Positions 1 to 11,982 of a stretch of DNA of 64,000 nt are shown piece after piece. How positions within the stretch are numbered: the first letter of the stretch is position 1; each line of letters starts with the position of its first letter. Where the stretch lies: NCBI GenBank assembly GCA_947095535.1, contig OX352774.1, positions 173,474,200 through 173,538,199 on the forward strand. Direction: 5' to 3'. This DNA comes from Poecilobothrus nobilitatus (Eukaryota; Arthropoda; Insecta; Diptera; Dolichopodidae). The notes below the pieces were generated by a model. That model was given only the letters and a program-made list of their open reading frames with translations. It was not told the origin of the DNA and searched no databases. The position numbers and the translations under genes are program-made.

Positions 1-154
1 TGTATCGCTTTATGTAAAGATGCATTTTTTAATATCATGCAAATTTATTTTTATTTTTGAATTTTTAATAATTTAAAAAAATAATTAAATTAAAAATTAA
101 CATTGAAAATAATTTAAAATGGTAATTAATACATATACGTATATATATATATAC

Positions 155-190
<36 letters not shown>

Positions 191-2041
191 ATAAGTAACT
201 ATGAAAAAAAAATTAAAAATTTAATTTAAGTAATTGTGAATATATACATTAAAACATAAATTATTTTACCAGATACACGCGGTGTTAATCGAATAAATCT
301 TATAGATACATAATATATATATATTATATGTACATATATGTGTATATAAATATAAAATATGTAAAATTAAAAAAAAAAATAAATTTACTTTAATAAATAA
401 ATTACATATTAGATTTACATTCGCATTCTAAATTCCAGAATATTATAATTTTCTTTCATATTTTATCTTAAATGAATTTATTGTTTATTTAAAAATGGCA
501 CTTCAACAGATAAAATAAAAAAAAAAATGATGACAAATAAATAAATAAGTAAATAAAATAAAATATATAGAATGTTTATAGTTATTATTCAATTCTACTT
601 TTGATTTCTATATAAGTATATACATATGTATATAAATTATAGCATCTATAGTAAGATATTAATATTTATTGTCGTTGTGATACAAAATCTATTTCATAAA
701 AAAAAAAAAAATTAAAATTCAATTTAAATTCATTGCTAATATTTTATTTATATTGAAAAACCTTCAGATTTCTAAATTATTTATCATAACTATTCATAAC
801 TATAAATTGTATTAAGTATAGACGTACATATATAAATTAGTGATTTTAAAATACAAGTTACAAATACATATTTTGAATTGAATTAATCAAATATTTATGC
901 AATAAAATTATTTATAATCTAGGTATAATATATATTTTTTCCCAGCGGAAAGTGTAGATCATCAAAACATACCAAGAAAACCTAAGTTCACTTCGTAGTG
1001 TAGAATTTTTACCCGCTAAAATTTTAAGAAAAAGTATTTCCACTTTAAATGCAAGTTTTTTTTTTCAAATTCATGTATTTTTATTTTAAGATAAAGTTTT
1101 TCATTTTAATTGCAAGTTCTCCAATTTTAAGTGTAAGTTTTCTATTTTAAGGAGTTTTCAATTATAAGTTTTCGTGTTTATGTAATTTTTTATAACTAAG
1201 TGCATATACATAAGTATATAATTATATGTATCTTATTCTTTTAAAATTGTTCAAACAGATTTCAAAACATACATATAATTTTTTTTAATAAAATTTGAAA
1301 GCAATACACTTTCAATCAGACAAAACTTTAACTAAAATAAAATTCAGTTAACAATCACTGATTTGAACTTAAAAAGAAAAAATTTCTTTAAATACAAAAA
1401 TGGCTTCTAATTAAAATTGAAACTTTGCATTTTAAAATAAAATGCTTGCACTGAAATTTGAAATACTTTTTCTATTCATATGTACATAATATATGTTTTT
1501 AATAAGTAGCTAATTCATAATTAATTTTTATTTTAAATTCAGATTTCTGAATTGTTGCCTGAAGAATACCGATATTGTGCTTCAACCCTCTGATAATAGT
1601 AAAATACTGTTCTGTTAAATTGATTTATATATACATATAAATGTACACATATATTGATAGAGTATTATATTATTAACTGAAAATCTAATTTTATCTGTGA
1701 AAAACAAAAGAAATCGGTGGAAAACATGGGTGGGTTTAATATAAAATTAACAGAAAACAAAAATATACTTAATAAGTAATAATAATAAACAACATCTAAT
1801 GCATCAAGAGACCGGACTTTAGGCAGCAAAAAAACCTAACAATGAGAGTATATTATAATATAACAATTGAACAAAAATTTGAAATTTCTTATAGGCATGT
1901 ACACATATACACTGAAAATATAATCAGCTTCGATATAATACATATCAAACGTATTATAGCTGCAAATTCTAATTTTCACGTTAAGAGAAATCTATTAGGG
2001 TTCTCCCGATATAAGTAGCCGATGTTAAGTTTATGCTAGGG
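1..2041. other. AT-rich non-coding stretch
   Basis: No gene is visible. The stretch holds A/T homopolymers, short TATA/TGTATA motifs and a TA microsatellite at 131-188. All reading frames close quickly on both strands. Nothing resembles a known protein or RNA. Confidence 0.75.
131..188. repeat. TA dinucleotide microsatellite
   Basis: An almost pure TA repeat is interrupted by a few CG dinucleotides (ACGTATAT blocks). It is typical simple sequence of AT-rich insect DNA and is self-complementary, so it could extrude as a cruciform. Confidence 0.9.
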
Positions 2042-2441
2042 TCGAGACTCACATCAATTATCAGGCCATGAAGTGCAGAGAGTAAAAGCTTAATAAGGGG
2101 CCAACTTTTAACAAATTTACACACAGTCTTATGGAAAAAAATAGGGGGCCGACTATAAATCTTGAAATAACATAAAAACTATTTACTTTATTCAATTTGG
2201 TCCAAAGAGAAAATTAAAGTCGCATCTTTTTTACATAATTCATTAAAGAAAAATATTTTTAAATATAATATTTTCATTCATAAATATGCATTTAAAAAAT
2301 TGTCTTCCTTTAAATTTTTTATTTTAAAAGCTTCTTAAGATAAACTGCCTCAATATCGTAATAGTATACGTCGAGACTACTTTCATACTTTAAAATTTTG
2401 TACACGCTTATATGACTATAATCGAGACTCACATCAATTAT
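2042..2441. repeat. 20-bp direct repeat, about 380 bp apart
   Basis: The 20-mer TCGAGACTCACATCAATTAT occurs at 2042-2061 and again at 2422-2441. A third partial match (GTCGAGACTACTTTCAT) lies near 2369. The DNA between them is AT-rich with no ORF, no A-tail before the right copy and no recognisable element. It may be an old local duplication or the ends of an unknown insertion. Confidence 0.6.
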
Positions 2442-4076
2442 GAAATTATTCATACGCGCGATACGTGAGAATCGATTGCAATTCTCTCTCATGTGTTTTC
2501 AGTTCTTGGCCTGTTTACTTAGGCCTTGGTTAGGGTTAAAAAAATTGAATGAATCTTTTAATTATGAGTTGAAAATGTTGCTAAACTTTTGAAATGATGC
2601 ATTTACTTTCCCAAACAATCAAAAATGTTTAAATACATAGTTATATTCTAAACATTAATAAATATAAAATTTTATAGGGCTATATAAATACACCTGTTAT
2701 TAAAGGTAATTTTTACAAGTTTTAAATTTCAAAACCAGAAAAAAAAAAATGATTTTTAATTACTTTTTGCGTTCTATATGTAAATATATGTAACAATAAT
2801 TTTTTAAGTAGACAACAGAACACATACATATATTCATATTTATTATTAGTTCATGAAATTTGAATCTTTGAATATAATTTTTTTTAATATACAATTACAG
2901 TTATTATTATGTAGTATACTAGTATCTTTCAGATTAAAACCCATTTATATGTGTATGTAAAAGAAAAAAAGTAAACATGAAATATGTAGTACTTACTAAT
3001 CAGTTTTCTCTCATTTTAAAAATTTTATTGCTGTTTTTATTTTTTACAGGTAAAAAAGAAAATTTCAGGTGTTTAAACGACGGTAAAAAAAAAAAATAAA
3101 AAAAATTATTTGTTTTGTTTTATTGCATTTGTTAATAATAATGTTGATTACAACAATGATTATGCAACAATCAACATTTATATTGTAAATAAGTAACAAC
3201 TTTTTTTTTTTATTAAGTATAACAATATATTTACTTACATTGATAATAATCCGCGGTGTGTGTGTGTGTTTTAATTTAATTTGTTTTTTGTTACTTTGAT
3301 TTAAAATGATGAAAATTTACCTGGTGACTGTTTTTATTATTTTTATATGAATGCACAAGTTGTTTTTTAGTGACGTTTACTAAATTCTAATTTTAATATT
3401 CATACATTTATATATGTATGTATGCATATAAATATAATACGTACTAATATGTGTGTAGTTTAAACATATAAATCTGTTATATGTTTTATAATATGTACAT
3501 TATGAAGTTAATGATATGATATTGTCAATTTACGCTCGTGTAATTTTTGATGGTATCAGCATTCTAATTTCTATTTTAATTTTTTTTTTTTAAATTAAAA
3601 AACAAAAAATAAATAAATAAATAAAACAGAAATGTTGGATTATTTTAATTTAAAAAAAAAAACAAAAGGTTTTTAGTTTAATTTAAACAGTACTTAGTGT
3701 AAAGTTATTAGATTTGGAAATATGAAAAATTTTAAATTAGTTACTTAGTAAAAATTTAATAATTTTTTAAAACAGTTGTATGCATTATAAATTATAAGTA
3801 TATAACTAGTCAAAATCTGTTATAACAACATATCATTTATTATTACTATTTAGATTTACTTAGAAAAGGAAAAAAATATCCGCGAAAAAATAAAAACAAA
3901 ATAAAGAAAAATGATACATTATTATTAATTACGAAAAACAAGCATTAGAGATTGATTCGTTACTTATTGCCACAGTTTGGCTGTGACGCGAGTTTGATAT
4001 TTCTAATATTTTTGTCTTAGATCAGTTATACTTTAAAACAGTCAACAAGTATAAAATTATACAAGTACTTTAGATA
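2442..4076. other. AT-rich non-coding stretch
   Basis: No gene is seen. It contains a short GT repeat (about 3255-3271), an AAAT repeat (about 3605-3625) and a weak splice-like site at 3039-3055: a T-rich tract, ACAG, then GTAAAA. Confidence 0.65.
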
Positions 4077-4504
4077 AATTTAGTATTTAAATTTACCGTT
4101 ATATAAAAACAAAATTTTGGGTTAATTTCATTCCTTCGTCATAATTGCGGCACACTTTTAGATAGCAACTTGAAATTTTGAAAGAAGAAAAAAACTTTTA
4201 GAGAATTATAATATGAGTTTTCTCAGAAATTTTTTTTTGTACCACTGCCTGTTTATTTTTTAAACACTTGTAACTTAGGCATCTGTACAAATATTTTCAA
4301 AATAAAAGGCAATTAAACCTCTAACTTTATAATTGTACATGGATTAATGTCAAATTGAAGAAAGTCTCTCTTTATTTTTAACATATTTTTTTTATTAACT
4401 ATATGAAATTCTAAGAAAATTTTCAAATTTTGATGCAAATCACAATATTCTAAACAGTTTATATTGTCTTTTAGAAAATGTACATTGTACGCCTTTAAAA
4501 ACCG
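4077..4504 (-). repeat. RepA family, copy 1
   Basis: Read on the minus strand, this stretch aligns with 59210-59530 (+). Shared blocks, in order, are a GGTTTTTAA...TTTTCTAAAAGACA start, AAACTGTTTAGAA, TTTCTTAGAATTTCATATA, an ACAGRTGYCTAMGTTACARGTG block, a CAAGTT-CTATCT-AAAG block and a TATAACNGTAAATTTAAATA block. Copy 2 (59210) lacks about 100 bp present here. The ORF reading through it is unrelated to the family's spread, so I do not call a gene. The family has no A-tail that I can see and its class is unknown. Confidence 0.65.
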
Positions 4505-5465
4505 TTTGTTTACATTCTCCCTTGATTTCATTTCATTTATATAATAAAAAAAATTTTAAATTGTTTATAATAGAACGACCTATCCAATATAACGAGGAAA
4601 TTGACTGATCCACTCAATGTCGTTATAACCTACATATTGAATGTATGTACTTTTATTTCCGAATGATTTTTGTTTTGAAAAAATATTTTAACACTTTAAT
4701 GTTTAGAAAATATCAATATAAGTATGTATGTATTTTAAAAATAACTGTTCTCGTCTATAACAAAAAATTGAGATAACGAATAAAAATTAAAAATTATGTC
4801 GTTTAAATTTTATTAATTGATCAATCCATGTTTCATTTTTTTTTTGCTTGCTATATTGAACTTTTGTTCTACATTTTTATTCAAAAGATTTTTTCTCAAA
4901 TTTTTTTTTTATTATTATCTAATTAAATTTAATTAATTAAAAATTGTTATAGGTTATGATTTAATTTATTTTTAAATAAAAATAAATAAAACCAGAAAAT
5001 TGAGATAACCTTTAATGTCAATTAATTAGATTCTAAGTAATTATATATAGTTATATAGTATATATTTTATTATCATGTTAACCGAATTATTTCTATATTG
5101 AACTTTAACTTAAAGCAATAAAATATTAATTTAGACGTCATGTTTTAGAATAATCTAAATTTAAAAAAAAATCTTACAGTTTTTAATTAATTAAAACATT
5201 ATATCTGTTATGCTATAGTATATGTAGTTATATTATATAGAAGAATCACGCAGAATTGAAAATTAATTGTACATATTTGCAAATTGTAATGAATAGCTGT
5301 AATATATATGTATATAGGTACGAGTTATATAACATTATTGATTATTGTACAAAAAATAATAATTTAAATTAAGTACATATACATATATGAAATTTATTGA
5401 TATTAACATAAGGCGGGTAATAACATTAATTAAGGGATATTTTAAAGAAATACATATTAGGTACA

Positions 5466-5625
5466 TCAAATAACAGTAACAGAGTAACAATTTCGAACTG
5501 AGTAAGTACTGGTAATCTTGAACACCTAAGTATATAGAGAAACGAGAAAGCGAATCGTCTTGTGAAAGAAGGAGATACAAATCCCTTCACAGGTCCCAAA
5601 TATTTTTATGGCATAGATAACACAA
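5466..5625 (+). pseudogene. LINE ORF2 remnant: end of RNase H domain
   Basis: One frame from 5466 reads as the C-terminal end of the RNase H domain found in I/LOA/R1-group insect non-LTR retrotransposons. Visible pieces are NRVTI, then the position of the WxPGH..I.GN motif decayed to LEHLSI-stop-RNEKAN, then LVKEGDTNPFTGPKYFYGID. The last piece matches the family's usual ADELA.KGS..PFxGPEPFxGI ending. Two in-frame stops (about 5499 and 5535) show it is dead. The intact element would copy its own RNA into DNA, with RNase H removing the RNA strand. The fragment is truncated at both ends and runs directly into the tRNA-like sequence at 5628. Confidence 0.7.
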
Positions 5626-5627
5626 AA

Positions 5628-5700
5628 TCCAGCCAATGGTGTAGTGGTTAAGATACCGGCCATTCATACGAAAGGTCTCGGTTTCAAACCCCGGCTGGGT
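5628..5700 (+). tRNA. tRNA-Glu-like sequence (probable pseudogene or SINE head)
   Basis: The sequence has an A-box-like TGGTGTAGTGGTTAAGATAC and a B-box-like GGTTTCAAACC, spaced as in a tRNA gene. It lines up with insect tRNA-Glu along most of its length, with TTC at the anticodon position. The cloverleaf is poor: the anticodon stem hardly pairs, and the T stem and D stem have mismatches. The flanking TCCAGCC/GGCTGGG can pair but is shifted from the expected acceptor frame. No run of T's follows closely as a terminator. A decayed tRNA copy or tRNA-derived SINE head is more likely than an active gene. Confidence 0.55.
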
Positions 5701-6009
5701 CATATAGATTAATAAAATAATATAAAATATTCTTATAATGTATAATTAGTATAATATAATTAATTTAAAAATAAGTATATAGGTATGTATATCTTATAAA
5801 TTATAATTAATATCATATTGTAATATATAATAAAATAATAATAAAATATAATTCTTGTGTAAGATAATAGATGGCGTGGCACTAAAGAAACGCATAATCT
5901 TGTACAATAGCTACAGTCGAGTAATCAACGGTTCAGTGAAATAATGATTCCAGAAACTGAAGCTTAGTCAAATATGAATAATAAATCACTTAGTGGATGC
6001 CCTATATAC

Positions 6010-6247
6010 AAAATCCGTGATACAATCTAAGGAGTCTCTGGGTAACTAAAATTATAAAATATATGAAGAAATCGTAGAAACTATATGTTAAGTTTTTTTT
6101 AACCCTTAATCGTTAGGTTTTTTAAATCTAATTTTCAGTATTTACAAGTATATTAAAAGAATATTGAGGAAGATGAAAATCTCCTTTTAATAAGACAACA
6201 ATTACAGTTACCCACAGGTTTCTTAGATTGTATGATCACGGATTTTT
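6010..6247. repeat. imperfect inverted repeat, about 45-bp arms
   Basis: The left arm (6010-6053, AAAATCCGTGATACAATCTA...GGGTAACTAAAATT) is complementary to the right arm (6200-6247, AATTACAGTTACCCAC...ATCACGGATTTTT) with a few mismatches and short gaps. The spacer is about 145 bp and AT-rich. No ORF is present. It looks like a small non-autonomous fold-back or MITE-like element, but no target duplication is clear. Confidence 0.65.
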
Positions 6248-9200
6248 GGTTTATCTATGCTAAAAAAATATTTGGGTTGGGAGATTTGAATCTCCTTATT
6301 TCTCTATATACCTAGGTCATCACATAGCCAGTGCCAATTTTTCTGAAAGGCTATGGTACAGTTGGAAGTAGAAAAGAGTTCTTCCTACCTAAAATGTCTG
6401 AATTTGAATACAAAAAAAACCCAATACTAAAACAGCTGTAAAAAATCTATTATTTGACCAATTTTCTTCGGAATTTCTTTTGTGAAAAAATTTTTTTTGT
6501 GAAATTGTATAAGGCACTACATTAATTTTCTACCAAAATTCATCAGGGTTTTCTTAAATAATAAGCTAATTTTGATATTTTCAAAAAAATTGAAATTAAA
6601 ATATTAGGTTTCCATAAATTCCTATGAATTTAAGAAAATAAGGTAATTATGTCAGAAGTCAATCAAATATGATGATATTACTGACAAATTGAGAATTTTA
6701 ACTGTAATACAAGAACAAAAAAAAAAACAAACAAACATTGTATAATACCTGAGTTAAATTGACTTTTTTTTTAATCAAATTATATACGTATACTTACTTA
6801 ATTTATTATATTTTAATATATACTTATACATTAAAAACAAACAAAAAATTCAAAGCCTAAAATTTGTATAATTATATTTATACAAAAGATGCTACCGTAG
6901 GCTTTTATTTAACCTCAATTTGTTGCAGCATTGTATTTTTTCATTAACAAACACGCTTTTTTTTTAACATAAGATTTCGGTAGTATATATATATGTACGT
7001 GTGTATGCTTATGTGTAATAACTCAAATATTTTTAATTTACAAATATATTTTATAAGGGGAACATTTTAAAAATTAGATATAAATATAAGTAACTAGTAC
7101 AGAACAGTGAAATTTTATTAGAATATATTTCATAGAATTGAATTCGAAAAAAAAAAAAAAATTCAATAAATAACAATAGAAGTTTTTATTACCGCAAGCA
7201 TAAAATAAGGAGGTGTGAATCTCCATATATATAAAGATCGAGGTTAAATAAAAAATAATAGATTATTAAATTGAATTTTCCGTTTTTCGTTTTGAAAAGT
7301 GTTAATTTAATATAATATATAAATATATATAGCATAAATCATATAACTATCAAATATCATCAAACAGATTTATATAGATGTGTTCTTTTAATATATATAA
7401 TATACTAATGTACATACATACAAATAATTCAATAGGTTAATTCAATACTCACGTTTTTAATCAAATAAGCGCCAATTTAAATTTGAAATCAAGTTTTTTT
7501 TTTTTGTAAATGATGATATATATGTATGTATGTAAATGTAATATGTATTACACATTTGTTAAAGAATTTGTTACAGTCTATGCAACAGATTTTGACGCTT
7601 TATTAGATTGCAGTTAGGCTGCAAAAATTTACGTACGCCATTAATTTGTACGTATGTATATTGAAAAAACAACCACATTCACTTATTAAATTTGTTTTCT
7701 ATTTAAGTCGTTTTCCGTTTAATTGTTTTACAATTTGATATCTATATTTGAAAAATTTGTCATGTGAGTTAAAAGGAATGAAGTGAAATTATTTATATAA
7801 TTTTTGTTTTTTTTTTTATGCTATAGCAAAACTTTATTAGAGAATTTTTTTAGTTATTTTTAAATCGTTATGACGATATTGAAAAGATGAATATGAAGCG
7901 GCAACAAAAACAAAGTAGAAATGAAGGAGATTATTACCCATATTCAATATAAATTTGCGCTAAAAACTTGCTTACGAATTTTATATGCAGTGAAAATTTT
8001 TAAAGATTAACTATAGTTGTATCTTAAACGAAACTCTTCATAATATTTTTTGCTCAAATTAAATCAACTGCAAAATATTTAAAAAATAAATCTTCAACTT
8101 TATCATTTACAGTTAGGTCTGTTGATTTTTATTTTTATTTTTTTGAAGTTGATAACATTTAATTTTATGCATTTTTTATTAATATGTACATCTTTGATTA
8201 AATCAGAATTATTTAATTTTACATATTATCAAAGGACCATTTAATTCTTTTCTTTTTTTTCTCATAAAATTAATAAATTTCTTTTAAATACAAATTAATC
8301 ACAAATTATTTATACTTATCAAAAAAATTATGAAGATTCCGATAACTTTTTAGGCATATATGTACTTTAATTTTGTAGTTTAAAATATATTGATATGCCT
8401 TAATTTGACCTGATTGTTTTTAAAAGGTAAAAATAATAAAAGAGATAAAATTATAAAAGATTATCACTTTAAAATTAACTTCTTTTAATATATCTTTAGT
8501 TCACTGTTTTTTTTTTTCACGTCTGTTTCAATCTGAATTTCAAATTGAAGTTAACCGTGGTTCATACTTGATTTTTTTTTCCTTGATTGAATTTCAGAAT
8601 TAAATTTAAAAAACAATCAATTATTTATCAAATAATCAAGAAAATTACTCACTTCGTTAAAATTAGTTAAATGTGCACACAGGTATTCATTTAAACAGGT
8701 ACTGTAAAAAAAACAAAATTTTAAGAATTTACAAAAAAAAAAAAGCAATGAAAAATTATAATTTAAAAATAAAAATACATATAAACGTTCTCGTTTTTGT
8801 TTTTTTCTTTTTGTTTTTTTTTTAGTTATGAACCAATAATAAGAATCAAAAGCAAACAACAAGTTTTCAATATGTAACTCGAATTTTGTATCTTTTGTTA
8901 TGTTGGACAAATCTCCAACTTTCTTTCTGAAAATCAAAAACAAAAAAAAAAAAAATTTATTTTATGAAATAAAAAAATGCGTTTTAGGCAAAACAAAAAT
9001 TGATGCTTTTCAGTTCAAAAGAATTTAAAAAACAAAAATTTTTTTCATAAAAAAAAAAAAGATAAATTTGAGTCAATGGAATCAAATATTTTATCCATCT
9101 CTTTTTTGTTTTTGTTCTGTTTTGTTATTTGTGCTGTGAAATGCTAAGAATTCCTAAAAAAAAAATACAGTTATTATTGCTTATAATAAGCTAGGTACTT

Positions 9201-9299
9201 TTATTTAGTTAAATATAATATTCGTTCTAAACCTTTAGTTTTAAGAAAAATACGACAATCATAGGTCACAATATAGAATTCAAACCATTACATGTTCGA
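6248..9299. other. AT-rich non-coding stretch
   Basis: I see no gene. A slightly less AT-rich patch at 6270-6420 has no recognisable coding sense. The ORF of 108 codons on the minus strand (8617-8943) is made of Lys/Phe-rich low-complexity DNA and is not credible. Confidence 0.65.
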
Positions 9300-10120
9300 A
9301 TCGGCTGCCAGAAATAGCCCCGTAAAAAATAATCCCCAAAAAACAAAATAAAATAACACATTTCATTATGAAATAATACCCCAAATTTTTTTGAGATGTT
9401 ATCTGTTAAAGTGAGATTTTTAGCACATTTTCAAAAAATGTTGAAAAAATTTGCTTATTAGTTTCACTATAAAACTTCTATACCGTGTATACAAAACTTC
9501 TACACCGTTTGAAATAAAGCAATGAAATTCTAACTACGGATAGGCTTTGGCAAAAAAACTAATTTTGTGGAACAACTATTTTCTGTAGTTGTCCAGTCGT
9601 TATGGAGCTACAGTCTTACAAATTTCGAAATAGCCCTATCTTTAAATTGTTATAACACAGGTTCTATAAGGCATATATTCAATCTGAACGATCAGACGTC
9701 AGACGATAGTTGGTTTTATAAACTTTATAAATATATATAAAATAAATATGTGGCTTTACCATGCGGTATAATATTGTTATGTGAATAAGTATAAGTCATT
9801 TCAGGAAATATTTATGTGTCGCACTCCGTTTAAGAGTAAGAGGTTAACTGTAAGAGGAACTGAAAATTCTCTATTTTTAAAAACCCGTAACTTAGGCACC
9901 TGTCCACATTGTTTTGGGGGGTTATTCATTTGCAAAATTATTTTGTTTTGGGGGATTATTTCATATGAAATAAAGTCCCAAAAAGATCATGAAATAAGGC
10001 TGCAAAAAAATAAATTAACGCCCCAATTTTCACGGTGTTATTTTCGATACAAAATTTTGCGGTGTTATGCCGCCATTTTTTTTGCGGATTATTTCTTGCG
10101 GGGTTATTTCGATATTAATA
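9300..10120. repeat. fold-back element with inverted sub-repeat arms
   Basis: The left arm (about 9310-9400) has CCCC blocks alternating with AAATAATNCC and ATTTCATTATGAAAT. The right arm (about 9915-10115) carries the reverse complement pattern: GGGGGATTATTTCATATGAAATAA, then repeated GCGGTGTTATTT/GCGGATTATTTC units. ATTTCATATGAAAT near 9967 is itself a perfect palindrome. The arms enclose a RepA copy. The 117-codon ORF over the right arm is a by-product of the sub-repeats and is not called as a gene. Confidence 0.6.
9415..9910 (-). repeat. RepA family, copy 3, nested between fold-back arms
   Basis: On the minus strand this follows the same order of blocks as 59210-59862 (+): an ACAGGTGCCTAAGTTAC block, ATAGGGCTATTTCGAAATTT, GACTGTAGCTCCATAACGA, GAATTTCATTGCTTTATTTC, AACGGTGTAGAAGTTTTGTA, GTGAAACTAATA and TTTTGAAAATGTGCTAA. 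The middle part is diverged. GTGTAGAAGTTTTGTATACA is followed by a near-duplicate, so there is a small internal duplication. Confidence 0.65.
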
Positions 10121-10224
10121 AATCAATAAAATAGCTATAAAAAACTCAATAAAAAAAGATTTTTATAAAAAATGGTGAAATGATTCACACAAATGAAATA
10201 ATATGAGTCAAATTTTACACCATA

Positions 10225-10387
10225 GCAGATCTTTCCTTGCCCAAATAGTACTGAAGGTTTTATTAATGATCAAAAGGGGATGTGGTGTTTAATAAGTTAA
10301 AGCCCCACATGTTGGCAGAGGAGTCGAGCTCGTATTGCTCCCCATCAGTTCGATGATTCCCACCTACCGCCGTAAAAAACAAAAATA
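10225..10387 (+). repeat. RepB family, copy 1
   Basis: Shared order with the copies at 23397, 41276 and 51063: CCAAATAGTAC, AAGGTTTTATTA, AAAAGGGGATGTGGTGTTTA, AGTTAAAGCCC, a central G/C-richer block with TTGCTCCCC, then CCCACCTACCGCCGTAAAAAAC. The short A-run at the end suggests a retroposed sequence inserted in + orientation. No coding sense and no tRNA-like boxes are visible. Confidence 0.55.
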
Positions 10388-11822
10388 ACTAAGCAGTTAA
10401 TTTTAAGTATGTAATTCTTAGTCAAGACTTGAACCTATTAATTTTTTTTAATAACAAACATAATATTACTGGTTCTGAAATAACATTATTAAATTTTTTA
10501 TTTAAAGTTTTTTTCAAATCCCCAATTAGAATATTTTTATTAACTATTACTGAAAAAAGTTTCAATGGAAAGTTTTTTGATTCAGTATAAGTAAGTGCAA
10601 TTAGTTAAATCAAATTTATTGTGCGAATTAATTGGAAAATGTTGTTCTAAACGGTAAATTAAAATTTGAAATTGTATTAAGAAAAAACAAAAAAAATTGT
10701 TCCTCCCATACCTTTATAAACAATACAGTTTTCATACACAAATATATCTATATACTTAAATATATATAGATATAGTGATAGGCACATATATGCGTCGAAG
10801 AAAACAATAATATTTTTGACAGGTAAATGGCTCATTCTTTTATATTTTTTATTATTATTATCATTGTTATTTTTTTTTTTAATTTTTAATTTTCTATAAA
10901 AAAAAAATACATAATAACAAAACCATTATAATAATATGTGCCTATATGTTTGACAGTTGAATGTATGCTCAAGAATTAAAAAAATCATAAAAAAAAAATA
11001 AACCAAATTGAACTTCTTTTAAAAATATTATTACATATGTATGACCTATATGTGTATGTTTGTATGTACATATTATATATTATATGCAAGCATAATATTT
11101 TTATGAAATCCATATACTTATAATATTTATAATTGCGCTGGAAATGTTTTTTTTTTCATAAAATTGGTTCAATTTAATTATATTTATTATTTTTGCTTAA
11201 TTTTAGTGTTGCCAGCTCAATTTTATTCTTGGGATCTTCATTAATAAAATTATCAAAAAATTAGGCATTAAAAATGTACATATATATGTATGTATATAAT
11301 CATAATCATTAGTATTCTCTAAACAGTCTTAACGATTTATTTTTAATAAAATTATTCAAAATCCAATTCTCAGTCATCATTTGATCAACTCAATTGGCAC
11401 AATTCTATTTATAAACTGTTTTTTCTAAACTTTTTCTATTTAGGATTCTAATTTTATCTAAGTTTTAAAAACTTTTTATGAGAAAGTATATTGATTAATA
11501 TTGGGTATGTTCAGGTATAATAGTGATTCTATTCACTGTAGACGGAAATATCTCGGTAGTTTTTTTTTCCAGAATTTAGGTGAACTCGGTGATATGAATC
11601 TGAGAAGCTTTTAAGGCTTCTTTCATCAGAGTGGTATTATCATGGCTGAAATTTAGGGAAACTTCACACCAACTCTGGCCGAATTAGTTCTCCGACGTTT
11701 TGAAGATACACTACGGATCTACAGTGTAGACTCTAGTCTTACTGATGCGTATGCGTTAGCTCTGATGCTTTAGCTCTGAAAAGATATAGTTTCAGTTTTT
11801 ATCTGCTGGGAAATACTTAAAT
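10388..11822. other. AT-rich stretch with a GC-richer island
   Basis: Nothing recognisable is found at 10388-11510. From about 11515 to 11820 the base composition is less AT-rich and includes GAAGCTTTTAAGGCTTC (a short hairpin) and GCGTTAGCTCTGATGCTTTAGCTCTG (a short imperfect direct repeat). I could not match this island to a protein or repeat family in the window. It runs directly into SINE copy 1. Confidence 0.55.
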
Positions 11823-11982
11823 GGGGCCTCGGTGAGTAAGAGCGTATAAAATAGTGTTTTCAGCACTAAGGGAGTGTGGGTTCGAATTCCACATACGTCG
11901 TAAGAGTTATTCCTCCTTACGACATGTACAGCCACGCCTAAATAGGGAAGGCTGTGTAATTTCCTGCATTAAAAAAAAAAAA
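11823..11982 (+). mobile_element. tRNA-related SINE, copy 1
   Basis: It has the family head GGGGCCTCGGTG, a B-box TGTGGGTTCGAATTCCACA with its T-arm-like pairing, the conserved body hairpin GTCGTAAG (11897-11904) / CTTACGAC (11916-11923), the block AGGGAAGGCTGTGTAATTTCCTGCA, and an A-tail. The A-box half of the head is shortened (GGTGAGTAAGAGCG). The segment with CCACATTTATGTGG seen in copies 4 and 5 is missing. Transcription would have been by RNA polymerase III and mobilisation by a partner LINE; both points are inferred from SINE biology. Confidence 0.85.

Noticed and set aside
3039..3055. Second recursive splice site (TTTTTTACAG/GTAAAA)
   Set aside because: The donor half is weak and such text is frequent in this composition; mentioned only alongside the stronger site.
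5628..5700. Functional tRNA-Glu gene
   Set aside because: Anticodon, T and D stems have mismatches and no terminator follows, so I treat it as a decayed copy.
8617..8943. 108-codon ORF on -
   Set aside because: Made of Lys- and Phe-rich stretches from A/T runs, with no motif.
9781..10134. 117-codon ORF on +
   Set aside because: It reads through RepA copy 3 and the repeated arm of a fold-back element. Its Cys/Phe/Tyr-rich sequence follows from the sub-repeats.
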